Shown here: positions 12,370 to 26,605 of the stretch, piece by piece
How positions within the stretch are numbered: position 1 is the stretch's first letter
Layout: the number at the start of each line of letters is the position of its first letter
NCBI GenBank assembly: GCA_007449985.2
Contig: VIIQ02000647.1
Span: forward strand, 1-64,000
Length of the DNA: 64,000 bases
Origin: Desmodesmus armatus
Taxonomy: Eukaryota; Chlorophyta; Chlorophyceae; Sphaeropleales; Scenedesmaceae
Direction: 5' to 3'
The notes under the pieces: model-generated
Seen by the model: only the letters and a program-made list of their open reading frames with translations
Database searches by the model: none
Told to the model about the DNA's origin: nothing
Made by a program: the position numbers and the translations under genes

Positions 12370-13579
12370 ATGAATGAGATTCAGCGCATCAACCCTCCCT
12401 CTAGCGTCATCCTGAACGAGAGGAAGTTCCCCGTTATCACGAACGACCCCAGCTTCTCGGACATCTGTAAGTGGCAAGCACACACTCTGACACCCCTGCA
12501 GCAGCACCCAAGCACATGACACACAGGCTGTGCCGGTGTGGATCTGCACAGCGCTCTCGGTTGGCTGCCCAAGCCAGGTTTGACGTTCCTGGATTTCAAG
12601 TCAAACTATTTTGATCGTGCTGCAGTCAGGAACCTGCGGTCAGATGACTACAATCTGCTGATCAAGTCCCAGCTGGTTGGCGCACCTGTTGGGTACTGGA
12701 TCGGTGAGCAGCAGTGCAGCAGCTGAGGAACAGTTGTGTAACACACACACTTTATGGTCTTAGTTTCCAGACTCAATGTGATATCGGGTGGTAGCATCGT
12801 GCTGGCACACTCATGTCCAGCCAATGATAGCGCATCAGACTGAGGTGTGAGTGCCCAACCATCCATCGTCTTTCTATTTCCTTTGACTGATTGGGAAGGA
12901 AGCACATGGGTGCCAGTGTGCCGGCAGCAGTGGTCCTGTGGGCCAGGCTGTCCTATGTGCAATGCGTTTGGTACGCAGCTGCAGTCATCTTAGCTCTATA
13001 CCTGCATACTCACCAACAAATGTGTGTGTTGCTTGCTGCAGGCACCAAGAACTATGCCTCACGCCAGGGAATGATTGTGGGCATGCTGATGTTTGGGTCA
13101 GCCGCCCTAGCCAAGGTGGTGCAGGACTCAGCAGGTGGGCAAATGCTGTGGGCAAAAGTGCTGGCAGCAGCAGCCTTGTCGCTGGTTTTGTCTTGTCCTG
13201 GGTCCAGCAGCAGATTGCACTCTTGTGCATTCATGGAGGCGCAGTGTTACCTGACAAGAATGGCTGTCTGTTAGTCATACTCTCGCCATTGGATACACCA
13301 CATAGGACGTAGGACTCTAAGTTGAAATCATTCCTTAGCCTGCAGACCTCAACCTGCAGACCTTAGCCGGCAGACCTTGCAGAAGTGCTGGTGTTGTTTG
13401 CACCTGCATGTTGCCACTGACTAGGCATGGTTTGTAAATGCATGCAGTTGACCGTCCACCCTCGATCAAGCATAACCTGCTGTGCTGTGCTGTCCTGTTT
13501 CTCGTTCGCAGCACGGCTGTTGGGTGTGCTGGAGAATGGGGAGGAGTACACCAGGATGGTTGAACGCCCTGGCAGGTGA
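12370..13579 (+). CDS. Mitochondrial complex I ~21 kDa-type subunit (NUXM-like)
   Basis: Exons 12370-12466, 12527-12703, 13042-13134 and 13512-13579 have matching phases and give 144 aa. The layout matches my recollection of the plant/fungal 20.9-21 kDa accessory subunit of NADH:ubiquinone oxidoreductase. The N-terminal FPVITNDPSFSDI resembles the YPVIDRNPPFTKV type. The core VGYWIGTKNYASRQGMIVGM runs into a hydrophobic segment. The C-terminal VVQDSAARLLGVLENGEEY resembles YQNSAGRLMGFFPNDGE. Residues ~47-85 (around LPKPGLTFLDFKSNYFDR) look like an insertion relative to plant homologues. The protein should sit in the inner mitochondrial membrane arm of complex I. The ATG at 12370 is the first in frame and is followed directly by conserved sequence, so there is no long presequence. 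The assignment rests on short motifs only. Confidence 0.7.
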
Positions 13580-14056
13580 TACAGCATCAGGTGCAGCCTG
13601 AATCTCTTGATGAGTTAGGCAGACACCTGGCACTGTGTGTCAGCAACAGCAGGGTACACTTGTGTGAGGCTGTCGAGCTGGCTGGCTCTCTTGTGAGACG
13701 GTGTGAAAGGTGTGAGTGATGCAGCCTTGTCAATGCTGAAGCACATATGGGCTTGACTTGGCAGTTTGGCTGCAGTTGGATGCAGTAGTGTGTGGGAGTT
13801 TCTTCTAGGATATTGGGGGAGTATGTTACATGGACATTTTCGCCAAACAACAATGGCATTGCCCACCAGGATCGAGCCAGGTGAACCTCATAAGTTGTCT
13901 CCCCTGCGGTGGTTTGCACCACCTACACCGGGTTGACCAAAGAAGGCAGAACCACCAGAATTGCAGCAAGTGCCAGCCATGCTAGGAACCTATTGTGTGC
14001 AGAGATGAGGGCAGGCAACTATACCAGTGTGGACACAAGAAACAGAACAAAGTCAG
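13580..14056. other. Intergenic region, possibly LINE 3' flank
   Basis: This lies between the complex I gene and the 3' end of the minus-strand LINE ORF. No gene, poly(A) tail or target duplication could be recognised. It may contain the LINE 3' untranslated region. Confidence 0.4.
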
Positions 14057-17000
14057 TCAAATACCCATAGTAAGGCCAAGCAAGCGTGCTCTGCGCACTT
14101 TCATTTTGTACAAAGTGTGTGCCAGGGCCGACTGTTCGGCATGTTGAAACACAGTAGCAACACAATCTTGGTCACCCAACTGGACTGAAGCCGGGTCAGC
14201 AAAGGCTGGGCAGGCGGTGCGCAGATCATCATACACGGGACATTCAAGAATGAAGTGCTTTAGATCTTCAACATTGTTGCTGGTGCCAGTACGGGCCAGC
14301 ACAGCAGCGCGGTTGGCCAGCGAAGCGTCCTGACCAGAGCACAAACGACAGATGCGATCCGCCCTTGGGACAGACTCCCTACGCTTGCGACCCTGCTCAA
14401 TTTCAAGATGTGCAGAGCCAACACGCAACTGCGCCAGGTTTTGTGCCAAGTTGAAAGACAAGCACAACTTCATATGCGGGGCTGCATGGTCTCTAGAGAA
14501 AGGATCAAAGCCAGGGTCAAGAGGGTATACCCATGCATGGTGTGTAAGCCTGTGAATGCCGGCAGACGGTGCAGTGCGAGGGCTGCCTTCTGTAAGACCC
14601 TGCCACCTATCACGGAACAGGCCAGCCAAGGCAGCCTGCACAGCTGACTCCTGCCACCGCTGCTGCAACACCCACTCCAAAGGCTGCTGCCGCCAGCTAC
14701 TATCAAGGAGCTGCAAGCCAGACATAGTGTGCAACACACCATACGACCAGCAACGCTGACAGCCATCCAAGGCCAACATAACGTCCTCGCGCCACACACA
14801 ACTGGCCAGTGACCTGGGCTCCTCATCACGCGAATCCGACAGCTTGGTCCACCACCGCGCAGCCAGGACTACCCAGTGGTACATGACGGGAATGCGGTGC
14901 AGGTCCCGGTATAATACATCCTTGGCAACCCCTTTGATGGATCCTGTCATGATCCTCAGGAACGAGGTGTGCACACTCTCGGCTTGTGTGTCGTACGGTG
15001 CGGAGTGCAGGCGCTTCACAAACATTGCCGGGCCCCAGATATGCGACGCATATGACAACACAGGCTCGACCAAAATATCAAACATTCTGCACTTGATGTC
15101 AAACTGGGTGAGGCAAGCCCGACGACAGCGCGTCAGCATGGCATGCATGGCTTTGCTGCCGGAAACTGCCAGCGCGTCCGACGCCCCCAGAAGCCCCCGA
15201 GTGGCATGCACACGCACGCCCAGATACACGTACTCTGATTGCAGCGCAATTTCACGGCCCCGAAACACAAGGCGAAACCCTGCAGGCACCCTCAAGTGTT
15301 GCGGGCGGAAACACACGACACAAGTCTTGTGCGGCGCAAGGTTCACCTCCATATCAAACAATGTGCAGAAGACATCAAGCACATCCACGATCTGCTGTAT
15401 CTCGCAGGCCTCGAAGCTGAGCAACCCCACGTCGTCAGCATACATCACGTCAGGCACCTTAAGTCCACTCAGCACTGGCCCTGCCCCCGGCAACTTGAGC
15501 CTGATCAGGTAATGCAGCAACTCAATAAACAGGCCGAACAAGAGGGGGCTCAGCTCACTCCCCTGCTTTGTGCCAGACACTGTGGGGAAGGCGTCCCCAA
15601 GCTCCCCATTGACTGCCACCTGACAGCACACCCGATCATACAACGCCACCAACATGTCCAGAAAGGGGCCATGCACACCCAACTGTCGACATCGCTCCAA
15701 CAACAGGTCCCTCCTAACCTTGTCAAAAGCCTTCTTAAAGTCCACAAAGACCACATACAAGCGACGGCGGCGATGCTGCGCCACACTGATCAGATGCTGC
15801 AGCGTGAAGATGGCATCTAGTGTGCCATGGCCCGGCCTAAAGCCACACTGGGTGGGAGCCCGAAGTGACAGGAGTGACGCCAACCGCTCAAAGCGCTGAT
15901 TCAAGAAGCGATCCAACATGCGGGAAAAGACAGGTGACACAGAGATACCTCTGTACTGGTCCCGTACTGCCAGGGCAGCAGGGCTCAGCGACTTCGGCAC
16001 GGGGACCAACTTGCTGGTGCGCATAACCTCCGGGACACAAGCATTAGAGAACATGGCCTGCAGCAACCACTGTGCACACTCAACAACGACAGGACAGGCC
16101 GGCAGAGGGTCACCACTCGAACCTGTATCACGGACAGGGGCAGCGGCCAGCCTTAAGAGCTCTCCAGTCAGCCCCTGAGCATCAGGGGCTTTGCCGGCCG
16201 GGAGCGCCATGCATTGTTCCACCTCAGCCAGGGTGACATCAGCGTTAAGTGCAGCCATGGCTGCCTCCTGACCCCGAGGGGCTGCTGCGTACAGCTGCTG
16301 CTTGAGAGCGACCTCATCGACAGACAGGGCCTGTGGATGGGGTGCCGCCCCCAACAGGACCCTAAAATAGTCCGTCCAAGCCGCCACGTCCGACAAAGGT
16401 GTTTGCGGGCGCCTATCCCCAAAAAACACATGCCAGTAGTCCTTCTGGGTGTGCCCAAAGTAGGTGCCCAGCATATCAATCTGCACACGCATTGCATGCT
16501 CCCGCTTTTTGCGCTTACAACAGCTCTTGTACTCACGTCGAGCCGCCTCCAAGGCATTCCGTGCAACAGGGCACCCGGCCTGAGAGCCATACACACCCCC
16601 TCTGCTTGCATGCCAGGCAGCCCATGCCCCATCCAATTCCCCAGAAAGCCGCCTACAGTCAGCATCATACCACGGCTGGTCCCTGCGCCCGTGGCCGGGT
16701 TGGGCAGGGGCAGGCTGCTCTCTGTCACCTCCCGCACACGAAACCCATTGATCTGAAAACTGCCGCAACGCACACTCAACACTCACACCACCTGCCTGCC
16801 AAGACTGTAACATAGCCTGAAAACAGTCCGCTTGACGCACAAGGGCGCTAGTGTAGCCAGACCCTGAGGTGGGACGGTGCACCCTGCACCGGCCCCCCCT
16901 GCGAGGCACCTCATGACACCGCCTGGGCAGGTCGGTGAGTGACACATAGAGACCACAGTGGTCCTTGGAGGCTGACGCCTTGTAAGGCAGGACCCGGAAG

Positions 17001-17326
17001 GACTGCACATGACGATACAAGGAGGTGGAGGCACAGGCCAGATCAACCACACTGGCACCCACTGACTGCTCACCCATGGGATTGGCATAACAGGTGAAGG
17101 CCCCTTCCACATCCCCATGGGTCCTACCATTGAGCACAACCGAGGAGACAGCAAACAGACCATTCATAAACTCCAGCGCCCGAGGGCGGCTGGGTACAGA
17201 CATGTCCACAGGCGGCTGGGCGAGGGCGGCTGGGTACAGACATGTCCATAGAGCGCCTGTAGGTTCATCAGGCAGTATTGTAGGTTCATCAGGCAGTATG
17301 GCACTGAAGGGTGGTGCTGGTGGCAA
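14057..17326 (-). CDS. LINE (non-LTR retrotransposon) reverse transcriptase ORF
   Basis: A single uninterrupted minus-strand frame of 1089 codons. Reverse transcriptase motifs are clear: the template/fingers region CGFRPGHGTLDAI, motif A FVDFKKAFDKV (about residue 527), motif B GTKQGSELSPLLF, and the catalytic YADDVGLLS (about residue 630). Near the C-terminus CRLCSGQ...HFILECP forms a CCHC-like zinc motif, as in many LINE ORF2 proteins. Only the tail of an apurinic-endonuclease-like domain (around DHCGLYVSLTDLPRR) remains at the N-terminus, so the element looks 5'-truncated. The absence of stops over 3.2 kb suggests recent insertion. The annotated start is arbitrary, because upstream codons are direct repeats (17189-17300). 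The exact clade (L1, RandI/Dualen or another) needs a phylogeny. Confidence 0.93.
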   Translation of the reverse strand: MPPAPPFSAILPDEPTILPDEPTGALWTCLYPAALAQPPVDMSVPSRPRALEFMNGLFAVSSVVLNGRTHGDVEGAFTCYANPMGEQSVGASVVDLACASTSLYRHVQSFRVLPYKASASKDHCGLYVSLTDLPRRCHEVPRRGGRCRVHRPTSGSGYTSALVRQADCFQAMLQSWQAGGVSVECALRQFSDQWVSCAGGDREQPAPAQPGHGRRDQPWYDADCRRLSGELDGAWAAWHASRGGVYGSQAGCPVARNALEAARREYKSCCKRKKREHAMRVQIDMLGTYFGHTQKDYWHVFFGDRRPQTPLSDVAAWTDYFRVLLGAAPHPQALSVDEVALKQQLYAAAPRGQEAAMAALNADVTLAEVEQCMALPAGKAPDAQGLTGELLRLAAAPVRDTGSSGDPLPACPVVVECAQWLLQAMFSNACVPEVMRTSKLVPVPKSLSPAALAVRDQYRGISVSPVFSRMLDRFLNQRFERLASLLSLRAPTQCGFRPGHGTLDAIFTLQHLISVAQHRRRRLYVVFVDFKKAFDKVRRDLLLERCRQLGVHGPFLDMLVALYDRVCCQVAVNGELGDAFPTVSGTKQGSELSPLLFGLFIELLHYLIRLKLPGAGPVLSGLKVPDVMYADDVGLLSFEACEIQQIVDVLDVFCTLFDMEVNLAPHKTCVVCFRPQHLRVPAGFRLVFRGREIALQSEYVYLGVRVHATRGLLGASDALAVSGSKAMHAMLTRCRRACLTQFDIKCRMFDILVEPVLSYASHIWGPAMFVKRLHSAPYDTQAESVHTSFLRIMTGSIKGVAKDVLYRDLHRIPVMYHWVVLAARWWTKLSDSRDEEPRSLASCVWREDVMLALDGCQRCWSYGVLHTMSGLQLLDSSWRQQPLEWVLQQRWQESAVQAALAGLFRDRWQGLTEGSPRTAPSAGIHRLTHHAWVYPLDPGFDPFSRDHAAPHMKLCLSFNLAQNLAQLRVGSAHLEIEQGRKRRESVPRADRICRLCSGQDASLANRAAVLARTGTSNNVEDLKHFILECPVYDDLRTACPAFADPASVQLGDQDCVATVFQHAEQSALAHTLYKMKVRRARLLGLTMGI
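17189..17300. repeat. Short direct repeats at the LINE 5' end
   Basis: CGAGGGCGGCTGGGTACAGA (continuing CATGTCCA) occurs twice about 35 bases apart. GTAGGTTCATCAGGCAGTA then occurs twice, 19 bases apart. They mark the truncated 5' junction and may have arisen on insertion. Confidence 0.85.
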
Positions 17327-17798
17327 GAGCAGCAGCTTGGAGCAGCCGTGGTGTGTTCAGACTCCGCCATGTGGCTAACAGCAGCTGCAGCAGGGCTCTC
17401 AAGACCACCCTACTGTGAACCAGTGGCAGCGGAGCATGTCTGTCTATGTGTGTGCCACACCCATGGCTTGCCCGAGTGGCCGCAAAGTTGCTTACTGCAG
17501 CGTGTGGAGTGGCGGCTCTTTGCTGTGCAGCTGCCTTGGTTGGTTTTTAGCTGCAACAGGCAGGCTGGTGGCGACATACAGTGGGAAGTTGTGTCTTGGG
17601 TTGTCCTTGAAGAATGTTGGGCTTGGCTCTGTGCTGGACACTGGTGTTTTGAGTAGCCCTGTAACAACTGTGTTGAGAGTTCAATGACAGCTATGTTCTC
17701 TGACGGTTTGGTGTTTGAAGTGGTTGGCCGGCAGAGTGCCCGAGGGAGGTGAAATTTGGCATGGCTGACTAGCCCCCACCCTGAGCAGCACACTACAC

Positions 17799-17870
17799 TT
17801 CGGAATGTCACATCCTTGGATGCTTCATGCATTGGCTGGATGCACTCCCTGTGTCTACACACCCCCCATA
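17799..17870. repeat. Dispersed ~75 bp repeat, copy 2
   Basis: It shares ACTTCGGAATGT, GGCTGGATGCACT and TGTCTACACAC, in the same order and spacing, with 10362-10437. Both copies lie in non-coding sequence. Confidence 0.75.
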
Positions 17871-18251
17871 CCATGCGTGGCATCACAAGCTTTGGTTCAT
17901 TGACTGAGCATTGGAGAGCTGAGAAGGCCAAAGGGCACCGCAACTGCATGGCAGGCTTGTTGGACTGCTTCACCAGGCTGCTGGCATTGAGTGCCGCACT
18001 CAATCTCATTACGCTCCAGCTGTCACAGTTCAACTGTCAAAGTGATGCTACTGTGAGACGTGCGCTTGTACGTATTCAGCAGCAGATGCACAGCCAGTCA
18101 GGCATTCTGTACCAACACAGCATGAAGGTGCACAGTCCATACAGTGTGTGCCCACACACTGCTTCACAAGGCTTTGCTGTGCTACAGCACAGCTACACAG
18201 AAAGGTGCCAGCTTGCATTTCTACGGACGCAGCTCACCACCCTTCTGCAAA

Positions 18252-18256
18252 TTACA
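18252..18256 (-). terminator. Putative TGTAA poly(A) signal
   Basis: TGTAA on the minus strand, 230 bases after the NFRKB-like stop codon. Spacing fits green-algal 3' UTRs. Confidence 0.45.
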
Positions 18257-18485
18257 AGGCTGAGTTGATCACTCACCAGGCTCTGCAACTACTGCTGAGT
18301 GCAGCCTGACGGAGTCCAATAACGTTGCCCCTGCAAGTTGCTTGCAGGCACACTAGTTTTGCTGGGCGCACACAACAAGCCAGCAACAGACACCAAGCAA
18401 CCTCATACATTGAAGGTATTGGCTACCCTGCACCAGCACTAGCCAGACATACAGGTGTGCCGACAGCACGCCAAGGAAGCCAGTA

Positions 18486-18676
18486 TCACTGTCGCTGCTG
18501 CTGCTGTTGCTGCTGTTGCATCTGAAGCTGGCGTTGCAACAACATCTGCTGCAGCTGCTGTTGCTGCTGCAGCGGCATCTGCTGTATCTGGTTCCGCACC
18601 TGCTGCTGCTGCTGCTGGGCATGCAGCGCCGCTTGCTGCTGCAGCTGCAGCTGCTGTGCCGCCATACGATACTGCA

Positions 18677-18707
<31 letters not shown>

Positions 18708-21700
18708 TCCTACCTGCCCATGCTGCACAGCACCTCCCGACTGCTGCATCTGTTGCTGCTGCTGCTGCTGCTGCATGGATGCACCTGGGCCCCCAGGCAC
18801 AGCCCCAGCAGAACCCACCGCTGCTGCCTTTGAAGCAGCCTGCTGCCGCTGCATGTGCTGCAGCTGCTGCATCAGCAGCTGCTGCTGCGTTGGCGGCACA
18901 CCCTTAACCACCACTGGACCACTAATAACCGGCCCAGCAAACCCACCCGGCCCACCTTGCTGCTGCTGGCCCAGGGCTGCTTGCTGCCTCTTTGTGAGGT
19001 GCTGTGCGAAGTTCACACCTGTCTCGTACACATACTCCCCTCTGTTGCTGGCCACCACCACTCCCTGCGCTGCTCTTGCCCCTGCTGCCCCTGCATGCTG
19101 CTGCTGCTGCTGACGGTGCATACCAGCACCGCCACCTGCACCAGCAGCAGCAAACCTCTGCTGCTGCGGCCTGTCGACCGAACCCTGCTGCTGCCTCTCA
19201 GCAGTATCGGCAGCCTCACGTTCCCTCTCTACTGCTGTCTGTTTCTGCACCTCCTCTGCCCACGCCGCCTGCACAGCTTCCCTGGGAGATGCTGGGACCT
19301 CCATTTCCCCTGCCTGAGCGGCACTCCATGCAGCCACCCGGGCTGAGGTGGGGGCATCTGGAGGGAGGGTGGCATCCCACAGACGCTGCATTGCAAGGAA
19401 TGTGGACACCTGCATGTGGCACACAGCAGAATATGGTGAGCTTGCTGTAATTGATAGGTATAGGCGAGGCGAGGTGTCCTGGTCACAGCATGCCCTTCAA
19501 GTGGTATGTTGTCCCACCAAGATGCAGCGTGGCCCTGCTAGCCCATGTTCACACTGTTGAAAGGATGAATGAGGAACGAATGAGGCATGGCTGAGTGATG
19601 ACTGATATGTACTGGAGCCTCGTACCCCCCCCCCCCCAAAGGAGTCCGTCAGCCCATGAGCACCCCGTGCGGCAGCAGCAGCAGCAGGAGAAGGAGAGGA
19701 CGCCATGCTGCAAACCCTACCTGCCGGTTATGGTAGGTCCTCAACGCTGCTGCTGCCAGCTGCTGCTTGATCTGCAGCAGCAGCTCCTGCTGCCGCCGCA
19801 CCCTGGGGGCTGCTGCCCCCGAGGACAGAACCTCCCAAAGCTGCGCTGTGGGGTTACCAAAGTGGAAGGTGTCTGAACCTGACAGTAGTGCTTCCAAGTG
19901 ACCCCCGGGCTCCTCGGAGAAGCCCTCACCCTGCAACCAAGCAAGTTCCCAGCAAGGCGAGGTACCAGCAAGATTAGATATTTGCAGCGTGACCAGGGTC
20001 TCTGTGTTGCTGCAGTCAAGCCCAAGGAGTGATGCTGCCTGATACTCTGCAAGCCCAAAAGCACATGAAGGACGCTACATTACCAAGGCAGTACACATGA
20101 GCGCCCAGCGTCACATATGACCCCTAACAGGACGCCGAGGTCAGAACCCATCAGAACTGCTCCAACAAACTGCGCGATCATCCATTTACAGTACAGCACC
20201 CTGTGTTCAAGTCACCAAGCCGCTGCGCTACACTGAGCTGCATGCATTGGGGTTGCAGCAACTCGGCCTGCATCAACGCAATGCCTGTGCGTGGCAAAAC
20301 CGCTGCATCTACTCCAGACACCCTATCTTCCCCCACCTTGTTTGGCAGCAGGGCCCGCAGCGCATTACTACTGTTTATTCGGGGAGGGGGGCGTGTTGCA
20401 AGCGGCCGCGGTTACTTTCACCGCTGGGCGATATTGTTGTTCCCACCTTGTTTGGCAGCAGGGTCCGCAGCGCACTACTACTGTTTTGAGGGGGGGGATG
20501 TTGCAAGCGGCCGCGGATACTTTCACCGCTGGGCGATAACGTTGTTCCTACCTTGTTTGGCAGGAAGGCCCTTAGCGCCCCCCTGTCTGCATCGTCCAGC
20601 TCGTTCTGCCATGTTTCCAGGTTGAGGATGTCACCCAGGGATGACAGCTGGAACAGCTCAACAGGCACAGGCAGCGGCCGGGTGTTGGCCACAGCCACAC
20701 CAGGAGGCAGGACCTGCACAGGAGCGGCATGCAGTGCAACGCCAGTGTGATATTTACGCTGCATCATGCTGCCTCTATCGTGTTGAGCAGATATCTATGG
20801 GTTGATGAACCCGCACTGCTGGGATTGTGTCATGATCATCTCCCCTGTATGTGCGATGGCTCAAGAGTCCCAACAGAGTGAGGGTCATTCTGCAAGAAGT
20901 CAGTCTCCAGGGCGTGATGCACAGCAGAGGAGAGAAAGAGAGATGACGCGGAGTGCCAGGCACACCGCGTTGGCAAAGGGGGAGGACGTGTGTGACTGCG
21001 CAGCATTCGCCACACCCCCACCATGCCCCCAGGTGCATAAGACACTGTGATGCACACCAGCCAGCGCAGCGGTGCCAAGGGAGCTCACTCATTTCTTCAT
21101 ACCCCATGCCAACCTCCCTCACTCAAAGCTTCAAACTTCAACTACTACCCCTTAATTTGACTTGTTGTAATTCAAATTTCAACAAGTGACTTACGTACAT
21201 ACTTACCTCCTCATATTCTATCCCAGCCTCCCGCACAATCCTGGGCTCCTTTGGGGGCCCCGTGTGCTTCCACAGGGCCGTGTACGCAGTGGCTGCTGCT
21301 GCCGCTGCTGCAGCTGCCTTCTTCTGCCCAGCCCCTCCGCCCTCCCTTGGGGCGCTGCTGCCTCCCTGCTGCTGCTTCTTTCTTGATTTCGGTGCTGCTA
21401 GGGCAAGTAAGGCAGCTGCATCCAGCTTCCCGCCGGGGGCACCTCCTGCACTGCTAGCAGAGACCTGCCTGTCAAGCTGCATGCTGGTTTGCCGGCTGAG
21501 TTGGCCCCCTGCTCCAGGGGACCCCGGGGCGCTGGGAGGGTTGGATCCCATCCCTCCTGCTGAGTCCGCTTGCCTCGCTTGCATCATCATCATGTGCTGC
21601 TGCTGTTGTTGCATGAGCTGCGCACGAAGCTGCGGAGGCATCTGCTGGAGCTGCTGCTGCTGGGCGAGCATCTGCTGCTGCTGTTGTTGCTGCAGACGCT

Positions 21701-22593
21701 GCATCTGCATCTGCTGCTGCTGCAGGTGCTGGGGTGGGAGGCCAGGGTGCGGGTGCCCTGGCTGGGAGGGCGGCATGCCGCCCCTTAGCTGCTGCTGCCG
21801 GTGTTGCTGTTGTTGGTGCTGCTGGGTTGCTCCGGGTGGCAACTGCCAGGCTTGCTGCTGCTGCAGCTGCCGGAACTGCGGCTGCTCTGGCGGCCTCTGC
21901 TGCTGCTGCTGCGGCAGCGGGTGCGGCTGCAGGTTTGGATGCGGCTGCATGTGGTGTGTCTGCTGCAGCTGATGTGGCGGCAGTTGCGGCTGCGGTTGGT
22001 GCTGCGGCTGGGGGTGCTGGTTTGACGGCTGCTGCGCCATGCTGGGCCAGGCTGGTTGTCCTGGCGGGGGCAGCTGCTGCTGCTGCAGCTGCTGGTGCAT
22101 GAGAGGTTGCTGCATGGGCTGCTGCACCATGGGCTGCTGCTGCACGTGTTGTTGCTGCATGGGCTGTTGAAGGAGGGCCGTCTGCTGCGGCTGCTGTTGT
22201 TGCCATGGTTGACGCGGCAAGGCACCTGGCTGCTGTACGGAACCTGGTGCTGAGATTCTTCTGCTTGGGCTGCCTGCATGTAGACAACAGCAGCGGTTGT
22301 GCAGTTGTGTTGCCTTTGTCACGGCACAAGCACCGGCAATGGTGTCCCAAGACCATACTGTATGATGTTGAGGCACCTCATCTTGTTAATCTTCACCCAT
22401 CTTGGATTGTCCACAATATTGTAGCCTGGCCATTCACACCAACCAACAAACTATGCGCACCTGGCAGGCTTGCACGAGGAGAACAGAACAGGCCATCCAC
22501 TGCGTCATCAAAACTGGAGGGCCCAGGCTCTGTGAGCCATGGTTCAACGTCTATCATGTCTTCGTCCGGGTTGCAACCCGCAAACAGGTCCAT
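18486..22593 (-). CDS. NFRKB-like (INO80 complex) DEUBAD protein, Gln-rich
   Basis: Exons 22461-22593, 21207-22273, 20552-20758, 19721-19930 and 18486-19409 have consistent phases and give 846 aa. Residues ~433-469 (VELFQLSSLGDILNLETWQN...ADRGALRAFLPNK) match the DEUBAD start of NFRKB-type proteins. The next exon, with FHFGNPTAQLWEVL, RVRRQQELLL and ALRTYHNRQ, matches the FGNP...YHN part that follows it. NFRKB is a subunit of the INO80 chromatin remodeller and binds the deubiquitinase UCH37 in animals; a nuclear role is inferred. Residues ~50-330 and ~650-846 are Gln-rich with Pro, Met and Ala, and an Ala run with basic KSRKK lies before the DEUBAD. The intron after the DEUBAD exon carries tandem copies of that exon's end. 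The first ATG could be six codons further upstream. Confidence 0.8.
20337..20580 (-). repeat. Threefold duplication spanning a splice donor
   Basis: CTTGTTTGGCAG (minus strand CTGCCAAACAAG, the last codons of the DEUBAD exon) with flanking exon and intron sequence recurs at 20337, 20447 and 20552. The spacings are 110 and 105 bases. Each copy has AAG followed by GT. The true exon end is at 20552, where the donor reads GTAGGAAC; the intronic copies read GTGGGAAC or GTGGGG. Confidence 0.92.
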
Positions 22594-23044
22594 TTTTGCC
22601 CGTTGCTGCAATGCTGATCACTGTTGTGCCTGCAGGTGTTCCATGAGCTGCTGGTTGCTGCTCGATGTGTGGAGGTGAAACGTTTTGAGCATCATTTCCT
22701 GAAACTGTTTTCGGGAAACCAGATCCTGGTGAGGCCAAAATTGATTTCAAGATCACACGCAATTTGAATCGTCGTTGTCACGAAGGAGTGGAGCTTTGTG
22801 GAATGATCGAGCGCAGTAAGTGCTGTCGTTTTGTTAGTAATTTTAAGGGGTTGACAGGTTTGGTGCTGGCCAGTACAGACCAAGACACTGACAGGTCAGC
22901 AGTTTATTTGGGCGTCTGGCGGACCAAAGGCGGAGCACAACTCAAAATTGAACAGAAACCGCAATGCCCAGGTTACCTGACATGCTGCCCAGCCACCTGG
23001 CCGCTGCCTGATTTGCCCATGCATGCAGCCATGGCTGCTCTAAC
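22594..23044. other. Intergenic region between NFRKB-like gene and CPX1
   Basis: It holds the NFRKB-like promoter and the CPX1 3' flank. No gene or clear motif is seen. Confidence 0.4.
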
Positions 23045-26325
<3,281 letters not shown>

Positions 26326-26605
26326 AGTGTTCTTTGAGATAGTTGTTGCGTTGTCAAGGCAACTGGGGACTGCACTGCACGAGATCTTTGGTTGCAACAG
26401 CACGTACAGTTGGTTCCAACACGCAGGACGATCAAGACGTAAAGTCTGGCAATTACGATAGCCCAACCAATGCGGTGATGTTGGTGCGGCAATCCAATCA
26501 TTCGTGCAAGGGTATGGATTTATAGACCACGGTAACAACTGCCTCACACGTGGCTGTAGCAAGCAGCAGTTGGGAGGCGAAAAGCACGCCACAGCTGACC
26601 AACGT

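Larger units (their letters stand above)
14050..17330 (-). mobile_element. 5'-truncated non-LTR retrotransposon
   Basis: The element is defined by the reverse transcriptase ORF above. It sits between host genes with no LTRs. Both ends are approximate because no target-site duplication was identified. Confidence 0.8.
17327..18485. other. Intergenic region with a dispersed repeat
   Basis: No gene is recognised. Bases ~17799-17870 (ACTTCGGAATGT...GCTGGATGCAC...CTACACAC) match 10362-10437 inside the DUF1350 gene. A TTACA at 18252 (TGTAA on the minus strand) is a likely poly(A) signal for the next gene. Confidence 0.5.

Noticed and set aside
13587..13922. Minus-strand frame downstream of the LINE
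   Set aside because: It shows no motif or homology that I recognise and probably lies in the LINE 3' untranslated sequence or flank.
18455..18907. Plus-strand Ala- and Leu-rich frames opposite the Gln-rich exons (also near 21734-22102)
   Set aside because: They arise from CTG/CAG runs read in other frames. The minus-strand Gln-rich frame joins in phase to the DEUBAD exons.
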